Counted from the stretch's first letter, positions 11,955-23,415 are shown. The stretch is DNA of 64,000 nucleotides from Adenophora triphylla var. japonica (GCA_022495995.1 JAFEMH010002568.1:186001-250000), one strand, 5' to 3'. The notes: a model not told the origin generated them from the letters alone. Numbers and translations are program-made.

Positions 11955-13503
11955 TGATAAGTGACTATTATATAGTCAATTATCCTAGTTTTTATATACT
12001 TTTACATAAATAAATCATCACTTTTTATTTAGTTTTTTAGTACTTTTTACTTACTTTTGTTATTTTATTAGATTTTACGTTTTTGGTATGTTTTATACAT
12101 TTTAGACAGGTTTTAGGGTCATTTTATATATACAAAGGATACATGGACATCTTGGTCCAAAAAGATGAAGGAACACATAGCAAATAAGCACTCCAAGCTG
12201 AAAACCAGTCGGAGCGGCCGTGCAGCAAAACCAGAAGCGGCCGTGCAACTTAGGCCATGGCCGGCCATCTTGGCCCATGGAGTGGCCGAGCACTGAAAGG
12301 ACCTGGCCGTGCTAACCTTGGAGCGGCCGTGCAGCTATATCTGGAGCGGCCGTGCAAGTCTTCAAATTCAAATCCAAATCTGGCGCCAAAGAGGACACGG
12401 CCGTGCAAAATCCTTGACACGGCCGTGCAAGTCGTGACTGCAGATGTAAAGGCACCTTTTGATGGCACCCAATTGAAGAGTCTCCTTCCATTTATAAATA
12501 GGACCCTTGTAATCAGTCTTATATAGGAATTCTTAGAGAGAAATTACTGATATTAGATAGATAGAAGATACAAAGATTTGTAACAACAATTTTCCAAAGG
12601 AGTTTGAAGATCAAAGTCATTATTTGTTCTTGGAATCACTTTAGAGGAAAAGCAATAAAAGTGAAGCATTATTCTCAGCAATTATAAGTCTTTCTTACTC
12701 AATCTCTATTTATACTTTTATGTTATCAATGGCTTGTGAGTAATCCCCCATATTCTTGGGGTTGGAAACTCAAAAGCATGCTTATTCATCATTCAAAAAT
12801 GTTTAGTCTTGTCTTCTTTCTTCATCTAAAACAATCTCTTTATATTATTCTCTAAATGCCTTACATTTTGGCGATATCCAATTTGTATGATTCAGTCAAT
12901 TGAGAGAAGTACCTAGCGGAGAATCTCGATTGACGGAACCATATAAAGAAACTAGGTTCATTGATCACGAGAGTAGTTCAATGGCCTAGGGATGTTCCTT
13001 TAATGGAAAGTATGTTGACTTCCGTCCTTAATGGATTCTTACTAATTATGGTCAGCTAGAGATAAGCCGGAATGCCCGTTTGTGACAGGGCGGGGGCAAA
13101 CATAAACGGATTTCTCAAACAGTTAGGACATAATTAGTGAAGAATACAAACGCTATTGTCTTAGCCCGAAATAGCGTAGGCTTAACATACCATCCTTGCT
13201 TTTTATGAAAACCTTTTATTTCTAAGACAATGACAATTTGATGAATAAGAATATGTGTATGATTTCCAATCCCGAGAATGCTTCGTTTTATAAGATTTCA
13301 ATTAAAGTATTTTCTGTTTATGCTCTCTCTATTATTCTAAAAGAAATTTTATCTACCCCCAATCTTTTCTATATTTTCTAAAGACAAAAATATCCCTTAA
13401 GTAAATCCTGTCTCTGTGGGATCGACTCGTACTTGCACCCGCTATATTACAATAGCCCGTGCGCTTGCGGATATAAAATAAACCGTTAGGTTTCGACCGA
13501 ACA
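11955..13503 (+). repeat. 3' LTR of the Athila-like element
   Basis: 1,549 bp, TGATAAGTG...CCGAACA, nearly identical to 6,325-7,874, including the CGGCCGTG cluster and TATA box. Confidence 0.95.
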
Positions 13504-13508
13504 GAGCC
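13504..13508. repeat. Target site duplication GAGCC, right copy
   Basis: Exact repeat of 6,320-6,324 directly after the 3' LTR. Confidence 0.95.
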
Positions 13509-13586
13509 ATGCAACTTGCAGACCTCGACGGGAATCCCTTTGTACACCCAGTGAATGGTGACAAGCTGCGCAGATACTACGCGTAA
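13509..13586 (+). pseudogene. integrase of element A, last 25 codons
   Basis: Continues in frame from 6,324 once the insertion is removed (QLADLDGNPFVHPVNGDKL) and ends at TAA 13,584-13,586. The matching end of element B's integrase reads QLVDLDGDQLPKPVNMDKL. Confidence 0.9.
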
Positions 13587-13688
13587 AACAAAAAAAAAGA
13601 AGAAACAAAAAAAAAGAAGTGCTAAAAGAGTAATACCCAACTAGGTTGAAAACCCGAAAAGGGCGGCCTAGGTAAAAACAGGGTTGCA

Positions 13689-13728
<40 letters not shown>

Positions 13729-14057
13729 AACAAAAAAAAAAAAAAAAAAAAACAAAAAAATCGGGTTGAACTACGAAAACCTGAGCTCCTCAAAATGAGG
13801 GGAACGTAGGCAGCCGGAGACGGTTCGGTCTAAAACACAAATAAAAGTCATACTTTGACATCAATACACCGATCGTACCATGAAAGCGTCTCGAAAAACT
13901 CTGAAGCAATTCAAATATTCATTACAAGTTAAAAACTTTTTGATGAGTCTAAGCCCGATTCATTCCTACAACTGGCAACCTGCTAAAAGAAATTAAGATA
14001 CATAATCAAACTAATGTGTCTGCCATGACAAGAAAGGGATACTCGGAAACCTCAAAG
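13587..14057 (+). other. Spacer after integrase: A-rich tracts and type 2 hairpin
   Basis: Contains poly-A tracts (13,690-13,756), a unit near 13,619-13,688 that recurs in reverse orientation at 49,905-50,095 and 56,935-57,055, and hairpin module 13,768-13,815. No gene seen in the rest. Confidence 0.6.
13768..13815 (+). other. Hairpin module, type 2
   Basis: GAACTACG ... GAGCTCCTC / GAGGGG ... ACGTAGGCAGCC. Outer stem CTACG/CGTAG and inner stem CCTC/GAGG. It sits just downstream of integrase. Confidence 0.6.
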
Positions 14058-15557
14058 TCACTCCAAGCCACTCGTACTGGCCTCTCCCCTCTTCTTCCCC
14101 CTTCGAGTCTTCTTCTTTTGAACAGGAAAAATGTCGGTCTTCCTCCTACCAAGCTCTGGTATAGGAACAGGATCTATCAAACCAGCCTCTGTCAGGGCCT
14201 TAGTAGCCCTAGCGTCGTCTCTCATCTCCTGTAGCCTAGCTGGTAGCATAGGAGCCCTCCTCTCCTGCCTCTTGACATAAGCCTCATAGTCGGTCACAGC
14301 GTCTCCGCTCCTGTCATGAGGGTTGGCCCTCGCCTCGGCCCTCCTCCTCTCGGAAACTGTCAGGTCCTCCGCACCCACAATGGCCTCACGCCGTCTCAAA
14401 ATAGCCATCTGAGTCTCTCCGAAATGCCTCTCATACCAATCCAGGTACCAAGTGGTCAGGAACACAGGTCTCGGACGCCTGAGGATAACCCGAGGAGGAA
14501 AGACGTCATACCTCCATGCTCGGGACAGAAAAGAAAACACCGAAGGATCATCCATAGAAGCGGAAGCCACCATCCTGGTGGCTATATCATCAAAGTCCTC
14601 CAAAGGAACCTGCTCTAAACCGAACTGTCTCAGAACCAAGGACGGAATATAGAAGCTGGACTTAGAAAGCCCCGGAAGCATAACCACGGGAGATCCATCC
14701 TGAAGTACCCTCCGAGTCTCCACCTGCCAACAAGGCACTGACCATCTGATATCTTCTGTCCCGCGACCAGCCATCCAACGCTCCCATGAACCCTAATCAT
14801 CAAAATCTACAGCAACCCCCCTCCTGGCAAATGTCCAAGGCTTGATCATGTCAGGAGTTTCCCGAAGAATCCCCAAGCGCTCCATCAGCCACAGGGTCAA
14901 GAGGAACGGGCTGCCCCCGTGCATATACCGCTTCCGTAGCTTGCCTCTATCGAGAGCATGGAAAGTCTCCCCCAGGATCAGAGGTACAACATCTCTGCCC
15001 AAGCGACAATGAACGACTACATCCAGCAGAGACCGATGACAGATCCCAAAAGAATAGACCATGAACAAGGTCCCGAACATGCAAAGTGCAAAGGCATCCC
15101 AATAGGCATCGTCGAGCAAGCCTAAGCCCCTAAATCTATCAGGGAGACTGGAAATATCAAAATGATCGGGACCACGGATCATACCTTGTGCTTCCTCCGG
15201 GAAAGATGAAGGAGGATGCACAATCTGTCAACGAAAGAAGCCCCTCCGGCAAAGGAACCGCTATCTCTTCCACCTCCCACCACCAAGCAAGGCCCGAAAT
15301 TCTTCGACGGTTGGGACCATCTCGTTGAAGGAAAGGCAAAAGACATGCCTTCTAGTATCCTAAAATGAGGAAGAAGCCCTCGAAGATCGTAGTCCGAATC
15401 AATTCCTTGAGAGACCATAAGCACTTCACCTTGTACCTTTCTTCAAAGAAGGACCTCCTCTCATGCATAATCTCCTAGACCAATCCTTGAATTTGTTAAA
15501 GAATGACATTTGGGATTCTTGGGACAATTTTGATGGAGCTTTTCTAAGGTTTTCCAT
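14058..15557 (-). pseudogene. Antisense accessory gene, DUF7745-like, broken (element A)
   Basis: Homologous along its length to the gene at 55,077-56,602. Shared blocks include MVPTVEEF (near 15,310-15,330), VVPLILGETFHALDRG and GSPFLLTLWLMERLGI (14,870-14,995), and SSFYIPSLVLRQFG (14,615-14,660). I place the start at the ATG of 15,555-15,557, upstream of a KDWSRRL block that matches B's N-terminal part. The frame changes several times between 15,150 and 15,470, and an in-frame TAG lies at 14,793-14,795. The C terminus is Lys/Arg-rich, perhaps nuclear-targeting. The family is related to plant mobile domain proteins; its molecular function is unknown. It runs opposite to the element, like the additional antisense ORFs known from Tat elements. 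Confidence 0.75.
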
Positions 15558-15639
15558 GAATTTTCTCTCTTTCTCCCCGAAAATGGATGTTTGGACTAGA
15601 GGTTGAAGAGGATATTTGAATTTGAAATAAAGGGAGACC

Positions 15640-15697
15640 AGATCTGAAGCAAAATTAAAGGACAGTGTCAGATTTCTGTCCTATCCACGCGGACAAG
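15640..15697 (-). promoter_or_regulatory. Palindrome and TATA-like site upstream of the DUF7745-like gene (A)
   Basis: TATCCACGCGGACA at 15,682-15,695 is a two-mismatch version of the LTR A palindrome. A TATA-like CTTTAATTTT follows downstream on the minus strand near 15,650-15,660. The gene start lies about 100 bp further on. Confidence 0.55.
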
Positions 15698-16088
15698 TTT
15701 GTTCTCCATCAGAAAAAATCTGCAACAGTCCAAACTGCTGAACCAAAGAGGAATATTCCGTCCCGGTTGCTTGAAACCTTTGCAAAAAAAAAAAAACTTC
15801 CCCAAACCAGTCCATATACCAAACACTAACACCCTTGCCAAAAAACCAAGGCTCATGCAACATTGCATTCATACTGCATTGCATTCATAAAAATAAAATC
15901 CTAAATTATTACATTCCAAAATAAAGGGAGTGTGTAAAAAAAAAATCAAATAAAAAAAAAAGTAGGTAACAATAATCCTAAATTATTACATCTAAAAAAA
16001 AAAAAGAGAAAAAAAAATGTGCATAAGATGTACAAATCTCAATCCCAGTCACAAATCTCAATCTCAGAAAAACAGTCTAAAAGAGAAA
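15698..16088. other. Intergenic spacer, no feature
   Basis: A-rich sequence with several A-runs (15,783-15,795, 15,936-16,015) between the two antisense genes. I see no coding signal; it should hold the 3' end of the PMD transcript. Confidence 0.5.
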
Positions 16089-19016
16089 TCAATCAGAATC
16101 CCTAGCACCCGACGTCTGTCCCCGGTCCCTCTTGCGACTCGGGCCCGCCTCCTCAGGAGCCCTGAAGATCTCGGGCTCAGAATTGTCCTCGTCTCCAGAA
16201 AGAGGCTCGTCAGGACCAACCGGCACGCTCTGATTGGGCAAGCCAAGATCTGCGAAAAAATCATATCCGAAGGTGAAGGCGTCGGATTCCTGAACGTACG
16301 AAGACGACCCACCATGCTGCCAAACGTGTCCCTGCCCGTGTGGATCCCCAAGAATGACGTGATCCGAAGGCAGCACCGCGCGGGGATCAATGAGAGGAGA
16401 CAGAGGAGTCTCTGAAGAGGTCTCTGAACGAATAGGGGAAGCCTCCCGCCTGACAGGCGCCGGCCGTGGTCGCCTCGCTCTAGCCTGAGGAGCCCCGCAA
16501 GCGACCATCCTCCTGATAAATCTCTTAGCTCCAATCACTTGCTTCGTCAGCTTCTCGACGACCACCTCCGAAAACTGCACAGAAGTCAAAGCGTCAAAAA
16601 AAGGAAGTGATGCTAAAAATGATGAAGCAAAAGGAAGAAAGAAAAGACAAAAGCAAAAAAAAAAAAGAAAGGTGGGAAGGAGAAGCCATACCTTCATACC
16701 CGGACGAGGCCGGAAAGCTCGTGGAAGCCGCTCAGGCTGAGGGATCTGCACCCTCAATCGGACCCCATCCTGGACATATGAAAAATCCGTCCGAGGGTAC
16801 CGCGGGACCCCTAACCCCTCTCTATCCAGAACCTGGGGCATCCTCAGCCTCCTCAAAACAAATACGGGGTACGGCTCAATCGCCACAAATGTCGAGAAGT
16901 GCTGGCCGGCTCGGTAATCATCCCAGGTCGCAGATCTGTCACTCGGGTGCATCATATCGGCGGGAGGCTCCACCGGTGTCATCAAAGGCGAATTCACGCC
17001 ATGCTGGCGCGTCACCCTCTCTCCCAGATAATAGGCATCGCAGTCGGACCTCTCGTAATCCTCCGCTGCACAGTCCAAATCTCAGCGCCATTCAGCTGCG
17101 CCACCTCGAAACGATCCCAGGGATAGAATATCATCCTCTCATCCGTCTCAGCCTCCGTCAAAGGATGGCAATCCGCGTATCTGAGAATCGTACGCCCCCT
17201 GGAGCTTATCTTCTCTCGGGCATGCTTGGACCAGGAGCGCATGGCCGGATACGCCCCGACGTACTCCGCCGGCTGTCGCCACATCGTGACGTGGAAAAAC
17301 TCCAACGCCCATACCTGCGAAAGGTAAAAATCAAATCAATCCAGTGCAAAAGAAAAGTGTGTGCTCAAGAAAAAAGGAAAAGCAAAAAGAAAGCTTATAC
17401 CTCCAGGGCAAACTCAAAGCAGTACAAGGAGCTCACAGCCTTCCGGCTGTACCTATTAAGAGCAAAGTAAAGCTCTGCCAGCCCGGCTTCTCCCCAGGAG
17501 ACGTCTCCAGCCATCTCCATGTCCTCCAAGGACCTCAATAAGGCAAAGACTGCCGTCCCCTCAGCATGTCCAAAAAGGGTGCTCGAAAAAGCAAACCATA
17601 AGAAGGCCCTAGCAATCTGCTCAGCGCCTATCCTCTCCTCCCCAGCCTCGTAGCTCACAATGGTCTCCACAATCTTCCCATAGACCACGGCATACTCCAT
17701 CCCCATCCCCTTTTTGGGAATAGGGAAAATCCCGAAGAGCTCGCAGTCCGCGTCGCTATAGCCGTCCCGCCACTCAATGCTGCGTCCATTGAAGGACAGA
17801 CCCGTGATCGCAGCATAGTCAGAAGGCGTAACCGTAGCCTCGCCCCAGAAGAAGTGAAACGTGTGGGTCGCATCCCACCAGTGCTACGCCAAAGCAAACA
17901 TCAGGCCCTTGCTCTTAGGGAACTTGACCAACCCCCTTAAGCACTCAATGAACTCCCAAAGCCCGGTCTCAACAACAATCTGTCTCGGACTCGGCAAAGC
18001 TCCTCGGCCCGCATTCGGAAGCCGGTCCCACAAATCAACTACAGACTCCACCGATCCTCGAGTCTTCATCTTGTTCAGCTGCTCCGTAACGTAGTTGTTT
18101 CCGCCCTGCAATAAAAAAAAAGAGAGAAAATGTCAAAAAAATTTTGCATTTGCATTTGCACAAAAAAAAAAAGAAAAGCATATACATGGATCATGCAACA
18201 CAAAAGTTTTGAAGAAAATTAGGCAGCATAACGGCATACAATGAACCCAGCCCCATTTTTCTCAAAAAAGAAGCAGTTTTCACCAAATCCCAATCGACAA
18301 AATTCATACAAGGAGTCAACGGAAACAGAAAAAAAAAAACTCCGTCCCATTTTTCATAAGACATGCATACATGCATTCATCAAAAAAAAATGCATTCCTA
18401 CGGAAGTAAAAACTTCGTCCCGTTTTCATAAAATAACATGCATTCAATCAACGGGAGGAAAAATCCGTCCCACTTTTCAAAAAAAATCATACATAACATC
18501 ATCTCATGTTGGCAAAATGCCAATTCTTTTCTCAAGCAAAATGCACATTTTGGAACACCAACAAATTCATTGCAACATGCATATCATCAAGATCAATATT
18601 CAAATTTCAAAAAGAAAAATCACAATTTTCGAATTTACAAAAAAAAAATGGCGAAAATGCCAATTCTTTTTCCAAGCAAAATGCACATTTTGAGTTACCC
18701 ATATACTCATTACAACATGCAAAGCATCAAAATCAAAATCCAAGGCCATGAACATTGCATAATTTTCGAAAAAAAAATAGAGAAAAATCATCCAAAAATC
18801 AATTTCAAGCAAAAATCGACAAAGGAATCAAAAGGATTCGAAGGATACCGTTCGGAGACTCGGATCAGAAGCCCAATGTTGCCAAGCATCGGGGTAGGGC
18901 TCCTCCGCGATCGATTGCGAAAGAGTATAGTGCCTCCTCATTCGGACAAGCGCCAATCGTCTCTCCGCCACTGGGCCACGTCCTTGGCCTTGAAAAGCAC
19001 CTTCCCCGTGTTCCAT
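16089..19016 (-). pseudogene. Antisense plant mobile domain (PMD) gene, four exons, broken (element A)
   Basis: Inferred exons on the minus strand: 19,016-18,849 (56 codons), 18,105-17,401, 17,314-16,692 and 16,574-16,089. All introns are GT...AG and phase 0. Exon 2 holds the PMD core: MKTRGSVESVVDLWDRLPN, HWWDATHTFHF, VTPSDYAAITGLSFNG, and FLWFAFSSTLFGHAEG. Exon 3 includes YYLGERVTRQHG, matching YLGERVFPQHG in the B copy. Damage: in-frame TAG at 17,884-17,886, and a frameshift near 17,040-17,080 (exon 3 length is not a multiple of three). Intron 3 (16,691-16,575) is 117 bp without stops, so it reads as if coding. Exon 4 has an Arg-rich segment and a polar tail. PMD proteins MAIN and MAIL1 of Arabidopsis act in transposon silencing (family knowledge); the role here is unknown. 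Confidence 0.78.
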
Positions 19017-19159
19017 TGCTTGAAAATCGAAGAAAAACGGAAGAATTTTCAAGCTTTTTGGCCTTCAATGGCTTCCTCCCTCGGCTCTCTCTTTCTCTCT
19101 CTCGTAATTGCAGAAAATTTGAAAAAACTGAATGGGGAAGAGGAAGGGCGTTGGCCCCT

Positions 19160-19201
19160 CATTAAAACCCTCTGGAATACGCTCCTATCCGCGCGGATAG
19201 G
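19160..19201 (-). promoter_or_regulatory. Perfect palindrome and TATA-like site of the PMD gene (A)
   Basis: CCTATCCGCGCGGATAGG at 19,184-19,201 is an 18-bp perfect palindrome. On the minus strand CAGAGGG and a weak TTTTAATG follow about 15-20 bp downstream, mirroring CAGAGGGCTATAAAT of LTR A. The PMD start is at 19,016. Confidence 0.7.
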
Positions 19202-19323
19202 GTTGCAAGGGTCAAAATGACCCTTTTGCCCTTTAAAAATCCGGGACTCTGCAGTTTAGTCCCAAACTTGACAAAGTTAACCAAAGTTAACCAAAGTCAA
19301 CCCCCTTTCAAGGAAATCATTCC

Positions 19324-20820
19324 CGGCAGTCAAACGTAAGACCGATTTCCCCGAGAAAGATAACGAGATCCCGTATCTTTCATCAAAATCATTCCCGGCA
19401 GTCAAACGTAAGACCGATCTCCCTGAGAAAGATAACGAGGTCCCGTATCTTTCATCAAAATCGTCAAACGGCAGTCAAACGTAAGACCGATTTCCCCGAG
19501 AAAGATAACGGAATCCCGTATCTTTCATCAAAATTACCCCCGGCAGTCAAACGTAAGACCGATTTCCCCGAGAAAGATAACGAGATCCCGTATCTTTCAT
19601 CAAAATCATCAAACGGCAGTCAAACGTAAGACCGATTTCCCCGAGAAAGATAACGGAATCCCGTTTCTTTCATCAAAATCATTCCCGGCAGTCAAACGTA
19701 AGACCGATTTCCCCGAGAAAGATAACGGAATCCCGTTTCTTTCATCAAAATCATTCCCGGCAGTCAAACGTAAGACCGATTTCCCCGAGAAAGATAACGA
19801 GATCCCGTATCTTTCATCAAAATCATCAAACGGCAGTCAAACGTAAGACCGATTTCTCCGAGAAAGATAACGGAATCCCGTATCTTTCATCAAAATTACC
19901 CCCGACAGTCAAACGTAAGACCGATTTCCCCGAGAAAGATAACGGAATCCCGTTTCTTTCATCAAAATCATTCCCGGCAGTCAAACATAAGACCGATTTC
20001 CCCGAGAAAGATAACGGAATCCCGTTTCTTTCATCAAAATCATTCCCGGCAGTCAAACGTAAGACCGATCTCCCCGAGAAAGATAACGGGATCCCGTAAC
20101 TTTCATCAAAATCATTCACCGGCAGTCAAACGTAAGACCGATTTCCCCGAGAAAGATAACGGGATCCCGTATCTTTCATCAAAATCATCCCTGGCAGTCA
20201 AACGTAAGTCCGATTTCCCCGAAAAAGATAACGAAATCCCGTATCTTTCATCAAAATTACCCCCGACAGTCAAACGTAAGTCCGATTTCCCCGAGAAAGA
20301 TAACGGAATCCCGTATCTTTCATCAAAATTATTCCCCGGCAGTAAAACGTAAGACCGATTTCCCCTACAAATACGTCCGATTTTTCCCCAGCAAAGGCTA
20401 ACGAAATCCCCAGCGAAGCTAACGAGGTCCCGTATCTTTCATCAAAATCGTCAAATGGCAGTCAAACGTAAGACCGATTTCTCCGAGAAAGATAACGGAA
20501 TCCCGTATCTTTCATCAAAATTACCCCCGGCAGTCAAACGTAAGACCGATTTCCCCGAGAAAGATAACGAGATCCCGTATCTTTCATCAAAATCATCAAA
20601 CGGCAGTAAAACGTAAGACCGATTTCCCCGAGAAAGATAACGGGATCCCGTATCTTTCATCAAAATCATCCCCGGCAGTCAAACGTAAGTCCGATTTCCC
20701 CGAGAAAGATAACGGAATCCCGTATCTTTCATCAAAATTATTCCCCGGCAGTAAAACGTAAGACCGATTTCCCCTACAAATACGTTCGATTTTTCCCCAG
20801 CAAAGGCTAACGAAATCCCC
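19324..20820. repeat. 72-bp tandem repeat array, about 20 units
   Basis: Units begin GGCAGTCAAACGTAAGACCG and contain CCCCGAGAAAGATAACG and CCCGTATCTTTCATC. Spacing is 72-73 bp (for example 19,324, 19,396, 19,469). Two diverged units with CCCCAGCAAAGGCTAACG appear near 20,360-20,440 and 20,770-20,850. Open frames across it are repeat artefacts. Arrays between pol and the 3' LTR are typical of Tat elements. Confidence 0.9.
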
Positions 20821-20870
20821 AGCGAAGCTAACGAAATCCCAAAAGCCAACGGAATCTCGAGTAGATCTCG

Positions 20871-20914
20871 AACTACGAAAGGGCTTGATTCCCACTAGGG
20901 ATACGTAGGTAGCC
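20871..20914 (+). other. Hairpin module, type 1
   Basis: AACTACG ... GGGCTTGATTCCC, loop ACTA, GGGATACGTAGGTAGCC. Outer stem CTACG/CGTAG, inner stem TCCC/GGGA. Confidence 0.65.
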
Positions 20915-20997
20915 TATCATTAGGTCCAGCCCCTCAACCAAAACGGTCACCCAATCCTTCGACAGCAGACGAAGTCCACCGAAAGGCCTTTTCAAAT

Positions 20998-21275
20998 TAA
21001 GGTTCGAGGCACCTAAAACGCCATCATCATCCACGTCCGAGGCACCTAAAACGCCATCATCATCAAGGTCCGAGGCACCTAAAAAGCCATCACCATCCAG
21101 GTTCGAGGCACCTAAAATGCCATCATCAAGGTCCGAGGCACCTAAAAAGCCATCATCAAGGTCCGAGGCACCTAAAATGCCATCATCAAGGTTCAAGGCA
21201 CCTAAAACGCCATCTCCAAGGTTCGAGGCACCTAAAACGCCATCTCCAAGGTTCGAGGCACCAAAGACGCTATCA
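20998..21275. repeat. Short tandem repeat, about 30-40 bp unit, 8-9 copies
   Basis: Units of the form GTTCGAGGCACCTAAAACGC followed by CATCATC variants. One further isolated unit lies near 21,452-21,484. Confidence 0.85.
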
Positions 21276-21497
21276 CACACAACACTAGGAAAACGATAAA
21301 TCACAATCATCCCCAGCAGAGCGGATAGCCATCAGACCAAAAATGGTCATTCCTATCCCCAGCAGAGCGGATAGCCATCAGACCGAAAATGGTCATCTCT
21401 TATCCCCAACAGAGTTTCTCTCCAGCAACCGACTGCAGAACTCGCTCATCAGGTTCGAGGCACCTAAAACGCCATCATCTCCAGGGTCAAAGACCCG

Positions 21498-21540
21498 AAC
21501 TACGACTGGCTTGATTCCCATTCGGGATACGTAGGTAGCC
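21498..21540 (+). other. Hairpin module, type 1, next to the 3' LTR
   Basis: GAACTACG ... GGCTTGATTCCC, loop ATTC, GGGATACGTAGGTAGCC; about 105 bp before the LTR. Confidence 0.65.
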
Positions 21541-21630
21541 TATCATTAGGTTCAGCCACCCGATTACTCGATCATCCCGCCAAATATGGAGCCTTACTCT
21601 TATCGACGACCCCGCTTCCTTCGAAAGTGC

Positions 21631-21647
21631 CGTCGCCGAGGGGCTAC
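21631..21647 (+). other. Polypurine tract region of element A
   Basis: GTCGCCGAGGGGCTAC lies directly before the LTR start TGTAAGTGCTCC. The same tract borders the LTRs of B, C and D in reverse orientation. Confidence 0.75.
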
Positions 21648-23415
21648 TGTAAGTGCTCCAATTTGAGCTTGTTAGAATTTTTGTTAGAAAATTAATGAAA
21701 GTTATAATATTTCTAACAATTCCTAACATTCCTAACATTTCTAACCAAGTAAGGGTAGATTAGAGATTGCCAAAAAAAGATAAACCAAGGAAAGGAATCA
21801 AAAAAGCAAAAGAAATAAGAAAAACCAAAAAAAGAAATGGCTGGAAACAAAAAATGGCTGATTAATTTGAATTTTGAAAAGATTATTCCTTGTATCCAAA
21901 GCCTGAAGCTGCATTTAATGAACAGTGCACGCTGAAGGGTCCTATCCGCGCGGATACCTTTGTAAAATTCAGAGGGCTATAAATTGAGCCCTCCAGTCAC
22001 AAAAATAAGAAAGGAAGAACACAATTCACAGTTGCACCTTGGCGAAAATACTTGAGAAAATAGTGAGAATTCCCTTGAATTGTCACTCTTTTCTCTTGAT
22101 TATCTTCCCAAATCTCACTCACTCACCATCATATTCAAAGCCTCAAACACTCATACATTCAAGCCAAAGTCCCAAAACACAAAGAAGATAGGTATAACCT
22201 CCCTCTTCTCACCCTAAATCTCTCATCCATGCATGCATTTTCAAGCTACAAAATGTAGTTCATTCATCTTCTTGTCTTAGATCCAAGAAGATCACCAAGG
22301 AAGTTCATCTCCATGGATGATCTTCTACAAGGATCAACATTATTTTCAAGTTCTCTTACTTTCTTGCAAAGAAAACACATTTTCAAAACCCTAAAAACCA
22401 TTTTCAAGCAACAAATCTTGATTTCAAAGGATAAAATTCCCCTTCCCAAGCAAATGAAGTGCTTAGTCCTAATGTACCCCAAGGATGGTTTGGTATAGTT
22501 GATTCACCACTAAAATGTCAAGTGATCACTAACCAAAACCTAGGGAAATGGGGACAAGCATGGATGCAAAAAACCCCCTTTTAAATCATTTTTCCTTTCT
22601 TGAGAAGTTGCTGTCCAGTAGCAATTTTCCAAGACCCCAGTCCATTGTCTTAATTTTTGGACACAGATAAACTTGGAATTTGGTGTTTACTACAAAACAC
22701 TTTTTGTAGCCAACATCCAGAGATTTACAGATATATTTTTACTTTATTTTTTGGGTGAGTAAAACTCCTCTTTTCAAAATTTCTTTTAGAGGCCAGTTCA
22801 TCAGCTTCTGGAAATCCAGATTGCATGTCTGAGATTTCCAGAAGGTTTTGACCCCTCAAATCTTCTCCAAAATGGAAAATTCATTCGCACAAATCTTATT
22901 TAAGATGTCTGGAACAACTTTCATTCTCTGAGTTTATCCAGATTATGAAGTTTTAAGGCCCTTGAATTCATTTCAAAATCAAAGGTCCACTCCCTTTTTC
23001 ATTCTGGCAGAAGTGACTCTCAACTTCAAAAGGTCTTTTGAGTACCAAATCTCAAGCCAAAAATCTTCCGAAAAATCATGGGATCAGCTTAAAGTCTTAA
23101 AAAGATATCCCAATTTTTACTTTTCTGAGTTTCAACTTATTTTGGCCAAAACACACACACACACACCCACTAATGATTTTCAGCTTGGAAGACTCATTTT
23201 ACGAGGCATTCCGGGTGCACACTAACGTCCTTCCCGACGTGTAACATGACCTCCGAACCCAAATCTCTAATCTCGGGCATTTTTCAAAGTTTTGGCCCTT
23301 AAAACAAAAATGGCGTGGCGACTCCGTTCTTTTTCCGGGTTTTATTTGGTTTTTTCAAAGAAACGCAAAAAATCGAATTCCCTCCCGCGAGAAATTTTAG
23401 GTGGGCACATCATCA
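21648..23415 (+). repeat. 3' LTR of element A
   Basis: Starts TGTAAGTGCTCC. The end is placed at about 23,415 by comparison with the solo LTR at 42,378-44,327, whose boundaries are fixed by a target duplication. Same family as the LTR at 57,976-59,674. Contains the palindrome and TATA box at 21,943-21,985, a CA microsatellite near 23,150-23,166, and AATGGCGTGGCGACTCC near 23,309. Confidence 0.85.
21943..21985 (+). promoter_or_regulatory. LTR promoter of A: palindrome plus TATA box
   Basis: TATCCGCGCGGATA (21,943-21,956) is a perfect 14-bp palindrome. CTATAAATT (21,977-21,985) follows about 21 bp later. Confidence 0.75.

Larger units (their letters stand above)
6325..13503 (+). mobile_element. 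Athila-like LTR retrotransposon with gag and protease only
   Basis: Complete insertion with two LTRs of about 1,550 bp, a primer binding site, gag, protease, polypurine tract and a 5-bp target duplication. Gag and protease resemble the Athila branch of Ty3/gypsy. There is no reverse transcriptase, RNase H or integrase: after protease only about 1.4 kb of non-coding sequence remains. Comparing the LTRs by eye I find about eleven substitutions and one 1-bp indel, so the insertion is recent. It must have depended on enzymes from another element. Confidence 0.92.
1..23415 (+). mobile_element. Tat/Ogre-like Ty3/gypsy retrotransposon A (5' end outside window)
   Basis: The order seen is gag, aspartic protease, G-patch-like segment, integrase remnant, antisense accessory genes, tandem repeats, polypurine tract and 3' LTR. 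This order and the absence of a chromodomain after integrase fit the Tat/Ogre lineage. The 5' LTR and primer binding site must lie left of base 1. The element is dead: gag has nonsense codons and a frameshift, reverse transcriptase and RNase H are missing, and integrase lost its N-terminal half. It is split by an Athila-like element at 6,325-13,503. The lineage call rests on motif recognition, not on a database search. Confidence 0.85.

Noticed and set aside
19826..20895. Long minus-strand open frames with repeated FDERYGIPLSFS peptides
   Set aside because: They arise only because the 72-bp repeat length is a multiple of three. No start context or homology.
23309..23325. TGGCGACTCC as a primer binding site right after an LTR
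   Set aside because: The solo LTR shows that homology and the true LTR end lie about 90-100 bp further on, so this motif is inside the LTR.
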